Notes under the pieces: model-generated
What the model saw: the letters and a program-made list of their open reading frames with translations, nothing else
Databases searched by the model: none
What the model was told of the DNA's origin: nothing
In this document: piece after piece, positions 34,907 to 44,006 of the stretch
How the letters are laid out: each line of letters begins with the position of its first letter
How positions within the stretch are numbered: position 1 is the stretch's first letter
Assembly (NCBI GenBank): GCA_022820725.1
Contig: JAJEFA010000009.1
Coordinates: forward strand, 1 to 64,000
DNA: 64,000 nucleotides
Origin: Candidatus Binatia bacterium
GTDB lineage: Bacteria; Desulfobacterota; Binatia; Bin18
Direction of reading: 5' to 3'
Position numbers and translations under genes: made by a program

Positions 34907-35704
34907 TCAGACATTAATCCACGGCGTGACTAAAATATATTTTACATTCAGTATATGACGCAGCAGCATCTTAATCACTACGGCAATCATATTCAGCGTG
35001 AGAAATGACGTTAAGAAAAATCGAGCCGCGCCCCAGCGCTGCATAAATTCACGTCCCTTGAGCCACACCACCCACCAATACATGGCAGCGGTCCCCAGCA
35101 CAAAGAAACCAATGATGAGCGACAGGCCGAAGACGGCTGCGGTCCAATAGTCCCGGATACCAACCAGATAAGGCAGATCCTGGTTGGTCAGGGCTTCAAC
35201 CAGGTGGGCGTCCCACACCTCCCAGGGCCAAAACCAGTTCCAGCCCGGCCCTCTGACAAAGGTGCCGATAATAATGGTTGAAATCCACAGCACATGGAAG
35301 CCAAAGATGAAGGTTATGATTTCATATTTGCGTTCTTTAAACGTGTAATAGCCGTTTCCCTTGGGATTGATATCGATATAGGGAATGACCATCAGTCCCA
35401 TGATGATAAAGGTGGGCGCCACCACTCCGGCATGCCAGGGGTCGAAAAAGACCAATATTTCTTGCAGTCCAAGGAAATACCAGGGCGCTTTGGATGGGTT
35501 GGGCGTACGCCCGGGGTCGGCCGGCTCTTCAAGCGGTGCATCGACCAGCAGTGACCATAAGAGCAGGAAGATCATGACAAACAGCGTGCAGAGGAATTCT
35601 GCTCGAACCAGATTCGGCCAAGTATGGACCTTATCATCGCCGGGGCCGGTCGCTTTCTTGAGCGTGACTTCGACTCGCGTGGCCGCTGAGCCCATTTCCG
35701 CCAT
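34907..35704 (-). CDS. Cytochrome b C-terminal subunit (subunit IV-like) of a bc-type complex
   Basis: A 265-residue protein with four or five TM helices and the quinol-site region KAPWYFLGLQEILVFFDPWH, where the PEWY-like loop of cytochrome b is replaced by APWYFLG. With the 257-residue N-terminal part encoded upstream, it forms a split cytochrome b like the b6/subunit IV arrangement. It ends 54 bp before the 58-residue gene. Starts after a mini-gene at 35720-35815. Confidence 0.85.
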   Translation of the reverse strand: MAEMGSAATRVEVTLKKATGPGDDKVHTWPNLVRAEFLCTLFVMIFLLLWSLLVDAPLEEPADPGRTPNPSKAPWYFLGLQEILVFFDPWHAGVVAPTFIIMGLMVIPYIDINPKGNGYYTFKERKYEIITFIFGFHVLWISTIIIGTFVRGPGWNWFWPWEVWDAHLVEALTNQDLPYLVGIRDYWTAAVFGLSLIIGFFVLGTAAMYWWVVWLKGREFMQRWGAARFFLTSFLTLNMIAVVIKMLLRHILNVKYILVTPWINV

Positions 35705-35719
35705 AACAGCTTCCTTATC

Positions 35720-35815
35720 TTATCGGTCTTCCGAAGAAGACGCCTTAGGTTTCGCCACTACGTACAGCAGCCAGCACACAACGCCAACTAAAATGGGAAT
35801 CGCAAGTACGCGCAT
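35720..35815 (-). CDS. 31-residue single-TM mini-protein between the two cytochrome b parts
   Basis: A short frame reading MRVLAIPILVGVVCWLLYVV then KPKASSSEDR. It has a GAGGT Shine-Dalgarno just before the ATG at 35815 and sits in the 123-bp gap between the cytochrome b genes. The size and single TM helix recall Pet-type mini-subunits of b6f complexes, though it is not recognisably homologous. It is probably a real subunit. Confidence 0.6.
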   Translation of the reverse strand: MRVLAIPILVGVVCWLLYVVAKPKASSSEDR

Positions 35816-35827
35816 AAGAGACCTCGA

Positions 35828-36601
35828 CTAGAGGGCTGGCCCCGAGAATCCGTCGCGTCGGATACGCCAGAAATGAACCGCCAGGAATAAACTCGTCACC
35901 AACGGAATAAAGATGCAATGCAGGATATAGAAACGAAGTAAGGTATGTGCCCCAATCTCTCCGCCGCCAAAGAGAAAAGCGCGGGCGTCGTAAATCGGGT
36001 TCACCCCGAGCACCTCGTTGAAAGGCCCTTCATATCCCAACAGCGGGGTTGCCCGGCCCATATTCGATCCGACCGAAACAGCCCAGATGGCAAGCTGGTC
36101 CCACGGCAGGAGGTATCCGGTAAACGAGAGAAGCAAGGTCAAGACTAAGAGCAGGACACCGACGACCCAATTAAACTCACGCGGGGGCTTATACGAGCCC
36201 GTCATAAAGACGCGAAACATATGCAGCCAGACGGCAATCACCATGCCATGAGCAGCCCAGCGATGCATATTGCGCATCAACATGCCAAACGGCATGTCAA
36301 ATTCGAGATATTTAATGTCGGCGTAGGCGTATTCCGCCACCGGGCGGTAGTAGAACATAAGATAGACGCCGGTAACGACCGTGACCAAATACATCAGAAA
36401 GGTAATGCCGCCCATACACCAGGTGAAACGCAGGCGTGTGGCATGTTTGCGGACTTTCGAGGGGTGTAGATGGAGCCAGACATTGCCCGAGACCATCAGA
36501 ATGCGGTTGCGCGGTGTATCTTCGTAGCCGTGGCGGAAAATGGACTGCCAGACCTGTGACTCCATGACCTGGCGTTTGAGTTCATCAAATTGGCTGCTCA
36601 T
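35828..36601 (-). CDS. Cytochrome b N-terminal subunit
   Basis: A 257-residue protein with four TM helices and the haem-b ligands of the bc1/b6f family: His pairs in RNMHRWAAHGMVIAVWLHMF and in the LRFYILHCIFIPLVTSLFLA helix (the latter continuing to HFW). The GSYKPPREFNWVVG loop and PWDQLAIWA are characteristic. The Rieske gene lies 39 bp upstream. Confidence 0.92.
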   Translation of the reverse strand: MSSQFDELKRQVMESQVWQSIFRHGYEDTPRNRILMVSGNVWLHLHPSKVRKHATRLRFTWCMGGITFLMYLVTVVTGVYLMFYYRPVAEYAYADIKYLEFDMPFGMLMRNMHRWAAHGMVIAVWLHMFRVFMTGSYKPPREFNWVVGVLLLVLTLLLSFTGYLLPWDQLAIWAVSVGSNMGRATPLLGYEGPFNEVLGVNPIYDARAFLFGGGEIGAHTLLRFYILHCIFIPLVTSLFLAVHFWRIRRDGFSGPAL

Positions 36602-36640
36602 ACTCTTTCCTTGCCTTTACACTCGCTTTTCCACTGGCAG

Positions 36641-37243
36641 CTAAATGCGCAAAATGCTGTCGGGGTGTTGTTTATTAGGGTCAACGCCAGGCTGCATCTT
36701 AAATATTTTGCTTTTATCAACTAAGAGTTGACCGTCGTCAGCCAAGGATAACTTGAAGCGATCCATGGGCCGTGGAGCCGGGCCTTCAAAATTATAGCCG
36801 GTGCGATAATAGCCGCTGCCGTGACAGGGACATTTGTATTTATTCTCCGACGACGACCAGCGTGGAGTACAGCCGAGGTGCGTACAATTGGCAAAGATGG
36901 CGTAGAAGCCCTGCGGTTCTCGAACGATCCAGGTGCGTTGATCTGACCGGTATTTCTCGCTCACTTCTCCCACCGGGTAGTCCCCCGGAAAGCCGGCCTT
37001 GAAGGTTGACGGCGGAACGAAGAGCACCCGAGGAAAGGCCGAGCGGACAAAGGCGAGCAGGCTCACGAGCGAAACCAGCCCGAAACCGCCCCAGCTGAGC
37101 CGTCCAAAAAAATCACGCCGAGACCACAAGCCACCCCGTTGCGCGCGTTCACGGAGTCGTTTCTCACGCTCCGCCCGTTGCTCGACACGGCGACGCTCCT
37201 CGTATTCCTGGATTTCTTCAGGAGAAGTTGGTTTTTTTGCCAT
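36641..37243 (-). CDS. Rieske iron-sulfur protein
   Basis: A 200-residue protein. The N-terminus is highly charged (EEIQEYEERRRVEQRAEREK), followed by a TM helix at about 52-70 and the Rieske domain with [2Fe-2S] motifs CTHLGC and CPCHGSGY. It is the electron entry to the octaheme subunit. The long charged N-terminal extension is a little unusual. Confidence 0.93.
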   Translation of the reverse strand: MAKKPTSPEEIQEYEERRRVEQRAEREKRLRERAQRGGLWSRRDFFGRLSWGGFGLVSLVSLLAFVRSAFPRVLFVPPSTFKAGFPGDYPVGEVSEKYRSDQRTWIVREPQGFYAIFANCTHLGCTPRWSSSENKYKCPCHGSGYYRTGYNFEGPAPRPMDRFKLSLADDGQLLVDKSKIFKMQPGVDPNKQHPDSILRI

Positions 37244-37283
37244 GGAACTTACTCCTTAGTGAGAGTGATCATACCTGGTTCTT

Positions 37284-37643
37284 TTATTTTCTTCTGAACA
37301 TGAGAGCCAACCAACCCCCTACCCCCATGATTATCGCCAACAACAACATCAGCAGCCCTACTGGAGCGAAAAGCGGGAGGAGAATAATACCAATAAGCAG
37401 AAATGGAATGCTCAAAGCAACTGGGCTAAAAGGGGTAGAAGGTTGAGCCGAATCTTCCCCCACGGGCTCTTCCGTTTGTGTTGTTTCCGTTTCACCCTGT
37501 AGCAGGCTTATTGCATAGTCGCGCAATTCTTCACGTCCGTCCGTCCCAGCTTCGTTGATTAAGCGAGACAGCTCTTTCGTCAGGTCCTCGATGGTATTTT
37601 CGACATCCTGACCGGGCGCTGGTTTGTGCGCGTCTTCTGCCAC
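37284..37643 (-). CDS. Unknown membrane protein upstream of the Rieske gene
   Basis: I do not recognise this 119-residue protein. The N-terminal half is a soluble acidic helix (ENTIEDLTKELSRLINEAG), and the C-terminal half has two hydrophobic helices (IPFLLIGIILLPLFAPVGLL onward). It lies 40 bp before the Rieske gene on the same strand, so it may be the first gene of the bc operon or an assembly factor. Confidence 0.6.
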   Translation of the reverse strand: MAEDAHKPAPGQDVENTIEDLTKELSRLINEAGTDGREELRDYAISLLQGETETTQTEEPVGEDSAQPSTPFSPVALSIPFLLIGIILLPLFAPVGLLMLLLAIIMGVGGWLALMFRRK

Positions 37644-37725
37644 AGAGTTTCGCCGTTTTCTTGGGCAATTTAGTAACGGGCCGCCCCTGAGTCGTCAACT
37701 CCCCCTCACCCTCTCACGGAGCGCA

Positions 37726-39006
37726 TCATTCAGCCATATCGATTTTCTCCCGCCCCCCCATATAGGGGCGAAGGACATGGGGTATGACAACGCTCCCATC
37801 CGCTTGTTGGTAGTTTTCAAGAATAGCGATAACAACCCGTGGGAGGGCGAGTCCGGAACCGTTCAGGGTGTGCACGAGCTCAGGTTTTGCACCGGGCGCG
37901 GGCCGATACCGGATTTTCGCCCGACGGGCCTGGAAATCACGAAAATTGGAGCAGGAACTCACTTCGAGCCATTCGGCACAACCCGGCGCCCACACTTCCA
38001 CATCATATTTGCAGGCCGCAACAAAGCTCAGATCTCCGGTACACATCTGAACGACCCGATGCGGGATGTTCAGTTTTCGGCACACATCTTCCGCATTATC
38101 GACCAGAGCCAGCAACTCCGCATCCGATTGCGACGGCTCAACAAATTTTACCATTTCGACCTTGTCGAACTGATGGCCACGTTTAATGCCACGAACATCG
38201 CGACCCGCAGACATTTTCTCCCGGCGGAAGCACGGCGTATACGCCACATGATACAACGGAAGCTGTCCGGGTTCGATCACTTCTTCTCTATACAGATTGG
38301 TCACGGGCACTTCTGCCGTAGGAATAAACCAAAAGTCTTCTTCAATATCCCGGTAGAGATTGTCTCCGAATTTTGGCAGGTTACCCGTTCCAACCAAACA
38401 ATCCTGTTTCACCATGGCCGGTGGGTATATTTCGGTATAGCCGTGTTCATTGACATGCAGGTCCAGCATCCAGCTAATCAGCGCGCGCTGGAGTCGGGCG
38501 CCAAGTCCTTTGAGGATATAAAAACGGCTGCCCGAAATTTTTACCCCGCGCTCAAAGTCAATGATGCTCAAGGCTACGCCCAGTTCCCAGTGCGGCCGAG
38601 GAGAAAACGCAAAATCCGACGGTTTGCCCTCCGTTCGGATAACGACATTTTCGTCTTCGTCTTGCCCAACCGGGACGTCTGGGTGGGGCAGATTTGGCAA
38701 CTCCAGGAGCCGCTGCTGGAAGTCTTCTTCCTCCTGGGCGAGTTGTTTCTCCAGTTGGCTCACGCGCTCCCCGAGCGCTCGCATGGATCGGACAGCGGAG
38801 TCTCGCTCGGTAGGATCTGAAATTTTTCGGATGTCTTTTGAACGTTTCGTGCGTTCGGCACGCAGTGTCTCGACTTCGCTTATGCGCGCGCGCCGGACTC
38901 GATCACTATTGAGCAGCGCGTCAACGTCGGAACCTGGAACACCCACGGTTGCCAGTCGTTTTTTTATTTCTTCCGGGTTGTCTCGGATCAGTTTAATATC
39001 AAGCAT
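37726..39006 (-). CDS. serS: Seryl-tRNA synthetase
   Basis: About 426 residues from ATG 39006 ([19 protein letters not shown]); the upstream open frame is not like the family. A long antiparallel coiled-coil arm occupies about 30-105. Class II motifs follow, including GTGNLPKF, the motif 2 region [29 protein letters not shown] and the motif 3 region [19 protein letters not shown]. It charges tRNA-Ser. The YraN-family gene lies 10 bp upstream on the same strand. Confidence 0.97.
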   Translation of the reverse strand: MLDIKLIRDNPEEIKKRLATVGVPGSDVDALLNSDRVRRARISEVETLRAERTKRSKDIRKISDPTERDSAVRSMRALGERVSQLEKQLAQEEEDFQQRLLELPNLPHPDVPVGQDEDENVVIRTEGKPSDFAFSPRPHWELGVALSIIDFERGVKISGSRFYILKGLGARLQRALISWMLDLHVNEHGYTEIYPPAMVKQDCLVGTGNLPKFGDNLYRDIEEDFWFIPTAEVPVTNLYREEVIEPGQLPLYHVAYTPCFRREKMSAGRDVRGIKRGHQFDKVEMVKFVEPSQSDAELLALVDNAEDVCRKLNIPHRVVQMCTGDLSFVAACKYDVEVWAPGCAEWLEVSSCSNFRDFQARRAKIRYRPAPGAKPELVHTLNGSGLALPRVVIAILENYQQADGSVVIPHVLRPYMGGREKIDMAE

Positions 39007-39016
39007 ACTTCGTTCT

Positions 39017-39397
39017 TTATCCTGAAGTTGGGAATTCAAAAGCCTCTTTGACGTGGGTGAGCTGCGCAGAGTCTCCCTCCCCCATAATCCCAATGACGTC
39101 AAATCGTGCGGCTTGGTCGTGCAGTTGGAAACGCGAAAGATAATAGAGAGCAGTCATGGCGATTTGGCGCTGCTTCCGCTTATTGACGGAGGCGAGGGGG
39201 TCTCCGAACTCCGGAGAGCGGTGCGTCCGGACCTCCACGAAGACAAGCGTTTCTTTATCCCGCGCAATGAGATCAATTTCTCCGCGTGGACATCGATAAT
39301 TTCGGTCCACTATCGTATAGCCGAGGCTCTGTAAAAACTGTGCGGCGCGTCGCTCGCCGTGTTGTCCGAACAGGCGTCGTCGGTCGCCTCTCACCAT
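39017..39397 (-). CDS. YraN/UPF0102 family endonuclease-like protein
   Basis: About 126 residues from ATG 39397 ([20 protein letters not shown]). The family core is clear: [27 protein letters not shown], with GEIDLI and the VEVRTHRS motif giving a PD-(D/E)XK nuclease-like site. The frame is open upstream, but that extension is the GACTCAA repeat. Function is uncertain; proteins of the family are often near DNA-repair or translation genes. Cotranscribed with serS. Confidence 0.9.
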   Translation of the reverse strand: MVRGDRRRLFGQHGERRAAQFLQSLGYTIVDRNYRCPRGEIDLIARDKETLVFVEVRTHRSPEFGDPLASVNKRKQRQIAMTALYYLSRFQLHDQAARFDVIGIMGEGDSAQLTHVKEAFEFPTSG

Positions 39398-39410
39398 AAC
39401 GAGGTCTTTC

Positions 39411-39480
39411 GGGTCTGTTGAGTCATTGGGTCTGTTGAGTCTTGACCCCAAAGACCCTCAAGACTCAACGGACTCAATGA
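39411..39480. repeat. GACTCAA-type hairpin repeat, copy 1
   Basis: Contains GGGTCTGTTGAGTCTTGACC then AAAGACCCTCAAGACTCAAC and GGACTCA. The arms GTTGAGTCTTG and CAAGACTCAAC pair perfectly, with GGGTCT/AGACCC nested. It lies just upstream of the YraN-family gene. Confidence 0.75.
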
Positions 39481-39710
39481 ACACATACAGGGTAGCTGAC
39501 ACGACTTACGTGGATCAAGAGCGTTCCCCGGCAGCCAGCCTACTGGGTAGTGTCTCGCCTCGAATTTTTTCTCCGAAGCTCGGGCAGTGAAATATTTTTC
39601 GGCTATTCCGCCCGAGCGTCCGCGATTCGTTCAGCCCACATTTTGGCGAGCGCGCTAAGCGCTTGATTTCACTGACATCGCAACGTCTGATAAGATGGTA
39701 TGTGTCGAAT
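39481..39710. other. Gene-free stretch before the micro-gene cluster
   Basis: About 230 bp with no credible frame, RNA gene or repeat. It separates the YraN-family gene from the minus-strand micro-genes. Confidence 0.4.
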
Positions 39711-39839
39711 TTAGGCTTCTGCCGGCGTCCGCTTGAGGCCGAGAATCCCTTTCCCTATCTCCCAAGCGGCTTGTTTCCCTACTTCCCAAGCGGCTTCTTC
39801 GAGTTTGAGCAGTTTCGCCAAGTCTACGTTCAAATCCAT
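39711..39839 (-). CDS. Possible 42-residue protein with a repeated AAWE.GK motif
   Basis: A short frame from ATG 39839, reading MDLNVDLAKLLKLEEAAWEV then GKQAAWEIGKGILGLKRTPA. It contains two near-identical helical units (EAAWEVGK and QAAWEIGK) encoded by a short tandem repeat. No strong Shine-Dalgarno was seen. It is the last of four tiny minus-strand frames and could be a real micro-protein. Confidence 0.4.
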   Translation of the reverse strand: MDLNVDLAKLLKLEEAAWEVGKQAAWEIGKGILGLKRTPAEA

Positions 39840-39967
39840 GAACCGCTGCCAAGGCGGCTTTGGCACGGGTCTAAGGCTGGCTGTGGCTGAAAGGCTACCG
39901 ACGAGTCCACCATGCCACGTTGCTGAAGCGTGGAGCGGTTCTGGCTTGTCAGCCCCCCGTCCCTGAC

Positions 39968-40249
39968 CTATCGCTGAGCGGTCCGTTCGATCAACGTCTC
40001 CAAAGCCTTGCCCTGCTGTCGCAAAGCTTCGCCCTGTTGCTGAAGCGCCAGCATGTTTTCCTCGTGCCGTTTCTCAGCTAGGTCCGCTTGGCGTTGCCGG
40101 TCGTCATTGCCCGCCCTCATCAGTCTCAAGCCGTAAGCAATCAAGGCGCATTGTGCCAAGCCCACCAGCCCCGCTATCCCGGCCTGGACATACATGGCCC
40201 AGAGGGAGGCGTTCTGGAAAGCAATCGTCGCTGCCTCAAACTCAGTCAT
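39968..40249 (-). CDS. Small membrane protein with C-terminal coiled coil
   Basis: A 93-residue protein with a good Shine-Dalgarno (GAGGAA) before the ATG. A TM helix lies at about 20-40 (YVQAGIAGLVGLAQCALIAY), followed by a long helix rich in Gln, Arg and Glu (RQRQADLAEKRHEENMLALQ). I do not recognise it. It follows the 49-residue coiled-coil gene by 33 bp, so they are probably one transcript. Confidence 0.6.
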   Translation of the reverse strand: MTEFEAATIAFQNASLWAMYVQAGIAGLVGLAQCALIAYGLRLMRAGNDDRQRQADLAEKRHEENMLALQQQGEALRQQGKALETLIERTAQR

Positions 40250-40282
40250 GGTTTCCTCATCAATCCCTAGGTATATTTTGCC

Positions 40283-40432
40283 TTACTCGCCCACTCCTTG
40301 AGTCTTATAAATGGCTGGACGGTCCGTTTCATCTTCCGCAGCCACCCCAGCTAAATCCATTACCAACTTTTGCAAATCCTCTACCTTCCTCTCCAGCGCG
40401 TCAATACACTTCACCAACTCCTTCTCACTCAT
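40283..40432 (-). CDS. 49-residue coiled-coil protein
   Basis: A short frame from ATG 40432 with a strong Shine-Dalgarno (GGGAGGAGG) about 9 bases upstream. It reads MSEKELVKCIDALERKVEDL then QKLVMDLAGVAAEDE, a clear amphipathic heptad helix. It is not recognised as a family. It is the second of the micro-gene cluster. Confidence 0.55.
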   Translation of the reverse strand: MSEKELVKCIDALERKVEDLQKLVMDLAGVAAEDETDRPAIYKTQGVGE

Positions 40433-40473
40433 CTTCCTACCTCCTCCCTTCTCTCCGCTCGTCCTAGACTATA

Positions 40474-40626
40474 TCAGCGCGCCGTCCTTGTCTCGATTTT
40501 TTTGCTCGATTTGCCGAACAGCGCGAACGTATAAGCCTCATTTTCGCTGTGGAAGCAGTGTTTTAGCGTAATCTCCCAATCACAAAGAGCGTCAGGACGT
40601 GGGGTGGACAGATTTTTCTTTTCCAT
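40474..40626 (-). CDS. 50-residue unknown protein
   Basis: A short frame from ATG 40626 with AAGG six bases upstream, reading MEKKNLSTPRPDALCDWEIT then LKHCFHSENEAYTFALFGKS. No family is recognised. It is the first of the micro-gene cluster and has the half-hairpin repeat at 40652-40674 in its upstream region. Confidence 0.45.
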   Translation of the reverse strand: MEKKNLSTPRPDALCDWEITLKHCFHSENEAYTFALFGKSSKKIETRTAR

Positions 40627-40651
40627 AGTCAACCTTCACACTTGCCGCGCT

Positions 40652-40674
40652 GATGCTGGACACGTTTACTCTTT
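40652..40674. repeat. AAACGTGTCC repeat, half copy C
   Basis: Only the right arm is present, GATGCTGGACACGTTTACTC then TTT. It lies upstream of the 50-residue gene. Confidence 0.6.
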
Positions 40675-40715
40675 GTTGAATTGCAAGGAGTGGTGTGACA
40701 CACTGACACGCACAT

Positions 40716-41012
40716 ATGCGCATTACACCGGATGAAGTTCGACAGATTGCCACACTGGCCCGCCTGTCGTTTACAGAGGAAGAGTTGACAGAGCTGACCC
40801 AACACTTTGATACGATCCTGACCTATGTCGATAAACTTGGCGAGTTGCAGACCGACAGCGTTGAGCCGACCGCCCATGCGGTCGCGGTGTCCGCTCCGCT
40901 ACGAGACGACGTGGTTACCAATACGCCAAATGCCGCCCAAACCGACGCCCTGCTGGCGAATGCACCGAGTCGGAAAACCCACTTCTTTCGCGTTCCAAAA
41001 ATCATTGAGTAA
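40716..41012 (+). CDS. gatC: Glutamyl/aspartyl-tRNA amidotransferase subunit C
   Basis: A 98-residue protein with the family features [20 protein letters not shown] and the later LRDDVVTN and FFRVPKIIE. GatC stabilises the GatA-GatB complex that turns Glu-tRNA-Gln (and Asp-tRNA-Asn) into the amidated forms. It is first of gatC-gatA-gatB, and gatA starts 2 bp after its stop. Confidence 0.95.
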   Translation: MRITPDEVRQIATLARLSFTEEELTELTQHFDTILTYVDKLGELQTDSVEPTAHAVAVSAPLRDDVVTNTPNAAQTDALLANAPSRKTHFFRVPKIIE

Positions 41013-41014
41013 AC

Positions 41015-42475
41015 ATGTCACACTATGCCCTGACCATTCATCAAGCCCAGGAAAAACTACGTGCCCGAGAAGTCAGTGCGGTCGAGCTATCACAGGCGGT
41101 TCTGAACCGGATTCAAGATACAGACCAGCACCTGCATTCCTATCTGACCGTGTGTGCCGAGGAAGCGCTCGCCCAGGCAGAAACCGCGGACCGGACACTT
41201 GCAAACGGGGCGACCCCTCCCCCGCTGTGCGGAATTCCAATTGCGCTCAAGGACGTTATCCTCGCCCAGGGCGTGCGCTCAACCGCGGGTTCAAAAATCC
41301 TCGAACACTTTGTTTCGCCGTATGACGCAACCGTGACACAGCGCCTCAAGGAGGCCGGTGCTGTGATTATCGGCAAAGTCAACTGTGACGAGTTTGCGAT
41401 GGGCTCGTCCAATGAAAATTCGGCCTTCAATCCCTGCCGGAATCCGTGGGATACGGACCGGGTACCGGGCGGCTCATCCGGCGGGTCGGCGTCATCCGTT
41501 GCGGCCGACCAGACCTGTGCGGCCTTGGGAACGGATACGGGCGGTTCCATTCGCTTGCCAGCCGCATTCTGTGGCATTGTCGGTCTGAAACCAACCTACG
41601 GGCGGGTGAGTCGGTTTGGTGTTGTGGCCTATGCGTCGTCCCTGGACCAGGTCGGCCCGTGCACCAAGGATGTCCGGGACTGCGCCCTCCTGCTGGAAGT
41701 GATTGCTGGCCACGACCCTCGTGATTCGACTTCCGTCAATCGGCCCACGCCGAGCTATACGGCCCATCTGGAGCGGGGCGTCAGCGGTCTGCGTATCGGG
41801 ATACCGCAAGAATACTTTATTGAGGGAATGCAGCCGGAAGTCGAAACTGCGGTCGGAGATGCGATTGCCCACTTGCAAGTCTTAGGTGCAGAGATCGTCC
41901 CAATCTCTCTCCCTCATACCGAATACGCGATTGCAAGCTATTATGTCATTGCCATGGCTGAGGCGAGTTCCAATCTGGCCCGCTACGATGGTGTCCGCTA
42001 TGGCTATCGGGCGGCTGAGGTTGAAGACCTGGGAGCACTGTATCAGACGACCCGTGCCCAGGGATTTGGCAGCGAGGTCAAGCGGCGCATTGCGCTCGGC
42101 ACTTATGTCTTATCCGCCGGATATTATGACGCTTATTATGTGAAGGCGCAGAAGGTACGGACCCTTATTCGGCAGGATTTCCTGGATGCTTTTAAAACCT
42201 GTGATATCATTGCCACTCCGGTCGCTCCGACAACTGCGTTTCGGCTGGGAGAGAAGCTGGCGGACCCACTCACGATGTATCTTTCGGACATTTTTACGAT
42301 TGCGGTCAATCTGGCCGGCTTACCGGGGCTATCCGTACCCTGCGGTTTTGATCAGCACGGGTTGCCGATTGGACTCCAATTGATAGGACGACCCTTTGAT
42401 GAAGAAGCCTTGCTTCAGGCTGGTTATGCATACGAACAAGATCATGATTGGGGGGCCCGTAAGCCGCCGCTCTAA
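41015..42475 (+). CDS. gatA: Glutamyl/aspartyl-tRNA amidotransferase subunit A
   Basis: A 486-residue amidase-signature enzyme that frees ammonia from glutamine. The Ser-cisSer-Lys triad lies in [24 protein letters not shown] and [16 protein letters not shown]. It has full length for the family and ends cleanly before a GACTCAA-type repeat that separates it from gatB. Confidence 0.97.
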   Translation: MSHYALTIHQAQEKLRAREVSAVELSQAVLNRIQDTDQHLHSYLTVCAEEALAQAETADRTLANGATPPPLCGIPIALKDVILAQGVRSTAGSKILEHFVSPYDATVTQRLKEAGAVIIGKVNCDEFAMGSSNENSAFNPCRNPWDTDRVPGGSSGGSASSVAADQTCAALGTDTGGSIRLPAAFCGIVGLKPTYGRVSRFGVVAYASSLDQVGPCTKDVRDCALLLEVIAGHDPRDSTSVNRPTPSYTAHLERGVSGLRIGIPQEYFIEGMQPEVETAVGDAIAHLQVLGAEIVPISLPHTEYAIASYYVIAMAEASSNLARYDGVRYGYRAAEVEDLGALYQTTRAQGFGSEVKRRIALGTYVLSAGYYDAYYVKAQKVRTLIRQDFLDAFKTCDIIATPVAPTTAFRLGEKLADPLTMYLSDIFTIAVNLAGLPGLSVPCGFDQHGLPIGLQLIGRPFDEEALLQAGYAYEQDHDWGARKPPL

Positions 42476-42478
42476 CAG

Positions 42479-42531
42479 TTGAGTCTGTTGAGGCTTGACC
42501 CAAAAGACCCCAAGAACCCAAAGGACCCTAT
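42479..42531. repeat. GACTCAA-type repeat, copy 2
   Basis: GAGTCTGTTGAGGCTTGACC then AAAAGACCCCAAGAACCCAA and AGGACCC. It is a diverged copy filling the gatA-gatB gap and ending at the gatB start. Confidence 0.65.
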
Positions 42532-43975
42532 GCCCTACGAATCCGTCATTGGCCTGGAAGTGCACGCGCAGTTACTGACCGAGTCGAAAATTTTTTGTGG
42601 CTGTTCGACCCGCTTTGGTGCATCTCCCAACCAGCATACCTGCCCGGTCTGCCTGGGCTTGCCCGGGGTCTTGCCCGTGCTCAACAAGAAGGTCGTTGAT
42701 TTCGCTCTCCGCGCCGCACTGGCTACACACTGCACGGTTGCGCCGACGAGCCGCTGGGCGCGAAAAAACTATTTTTATCCGGATCTGCCCAAGGGCTACC
42801 AGATCAGCATGTACGAACTGCCCATTGCCGAACATGGTTATGTTGAGGTCGCCGACCAGGGACAGGCAAAAAAGGTACGCTTGACCCGGATTCATATGGA
42901 GGAAGACGCCGGCAAGAGCATCCATGATGCCGAGGCGGGCGCGAGTCTTGTTGACCTGAATCGTACCGGTGTTCCTTTATTGGAGATTGTCAGCGAACCG
43001 GATATCCGGTCTGCTGCGGAAGCGGGTCATTATCTGCGCAGCTTGCGGGCTCTGCTCCAATATATCGAAGTTTGTGACGGCAATATGGAAGAAGGCAGCC
43101 TGCGCTGTGATGCCAACGTCTCCATACGTCCGCAGGGAAGCGCTGAGCTCTGCACCAGAACAGAGATCAAGAACCTCAATTCGTTTCGGGCCGTCGAAAA
43201 AGCGATTGAGCATGAAATTCAGCGCCAGTCCGAGGTCGTCGAGACCGGCGATCGGGTCGTCCAGGAAACCCGCCTCTGGGATGCAGACCGGGAGGTGACC
43301 CGGCCCATGCGCAGCAAGGAGTTTGCCCACGATTACCGCTATTTCCCCGACCCGGATTTGTTACCCCTGGTCGTGGACCAGGCCTGGGTCGAACATGTGC
43401 GGGCCGAGCTACCCGAGTTGCCGGCTGCGCGGCGCGCGCGCTTCATACACGACTACGGCCTGCCGGCTTATGATGCCGAGGTACTGACAGCCCGCAAGGA
43501 TGTGGCCGACTATTTCGAGGCCAGCGTACGCGCCTGCCCCGCAGCACCCAAAGTCGTCAGCAACTGGGTTATGGACAGCGTGCTGCGCTTCGTTAAGGAA
43601 GAAAAGCTGGACACGGCGCTGAAGATCGAGACCTGGCCGTGTTCGCCCGAGCACTTGGGTATGTTAATCGGATTGATACAGGACGGCACCATCAGCACAA
43701 CCATCGCCAAGACCGTCTACGAGGAAATGCGCCAAACCGGTCATCCCCCGGAAGAGATCATCGAGGCCAAGGGACTGCGCCAGGTCAGTGATACCGACAC
43801 TTTGCAGGCCGCTATTACCGAGGTATTAACGGCCAACCCGGACAAAGTGGAGGCATATCGTGGCGGCAAAGAAAAACTGCTCGGCTTCTTTGTCGGACAG
43901 GTCATGCGCGCCACCCAGGGCAAGGCCAATCCCCAGATGGTCAATACTCTCTTACGGCAAAAGCTTTCCCAATAG
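42530..43975 (+). CDS. gatB: Glutamyl/aspartyl-tRNA amidotransferase subunit B
   Basis: About 481 residues from ATG 42530 ([20 protein letters not shown]). An earlier in-frame start would put repeat DNA into the protein. The zinc-binding Cys pattern FCGCSTRFG and CPVCLGLPG, the ammonia-channel region and the tail domain ([20 protein letters not shown]) are all present. It activates and amidates the misacylated tRNA. Third gene of gatCAB. Confidence 0.97.
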   Translation: MPYESVIGLEVHAQLLTESKIFCGCSTRFGASPNQHTCPVCLGLPGVLPVLNKKVVDFALRAALATHCTVAPTSRWARKNYFYPDLPKGYQISMYELPIAEHGYVEVADQGQAKKVRLTRIHMEEDAGKSIHDAEAGASLVDLNRTGVPLLEIVSEPDIRSAAEAGHYLRSLRALLQYIEVCDGNMEEGSLRCDANVSIRPQGSAELCTRTEIKNLNSFRAVEKAIEHEIQRQSEVVETGDRVVQETRLWDADREVTRPMRSKEFAHDYRYFPDPDLLPLVVDQAWVEHVRAELPELPAARRARFIHDYGLPAYDAEVLTARKDVADYFEASVRACPAAPKVVSNWVMDSVLRFVKEEKLDTALKIETWPCSPEHLGMLIGLIQDGTISTTIAKTVYEEMRQTGHPPEEIIEAKGLRQVSDTDTLQAAITEVLTANPDKVEAYRGGKEKLLGFFVGQVMRATQGKANPQMVNTLLRQKLSQ

Positions 43976-44006
43976 CGATTCGACTATTCCAGCACAGGAG
44001 CCCAGC

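Noticed and set aside
37624..38820. A 398-codon plus-strand gene
   Set aside because: It is antisense to serS, whose identity is certain.
39398..39451. Extended N-terminus of the YraN-family protein
   Set aside because: The extra 18 codons are the repeat DNA and have no counterpart in the family. The ATG at 39397 is preferred.
42479..42529. Extended N-terminus of GatB
   Set aside because: The extra codons come from the GACTCAA repeat, and the family begins at the later ATG.
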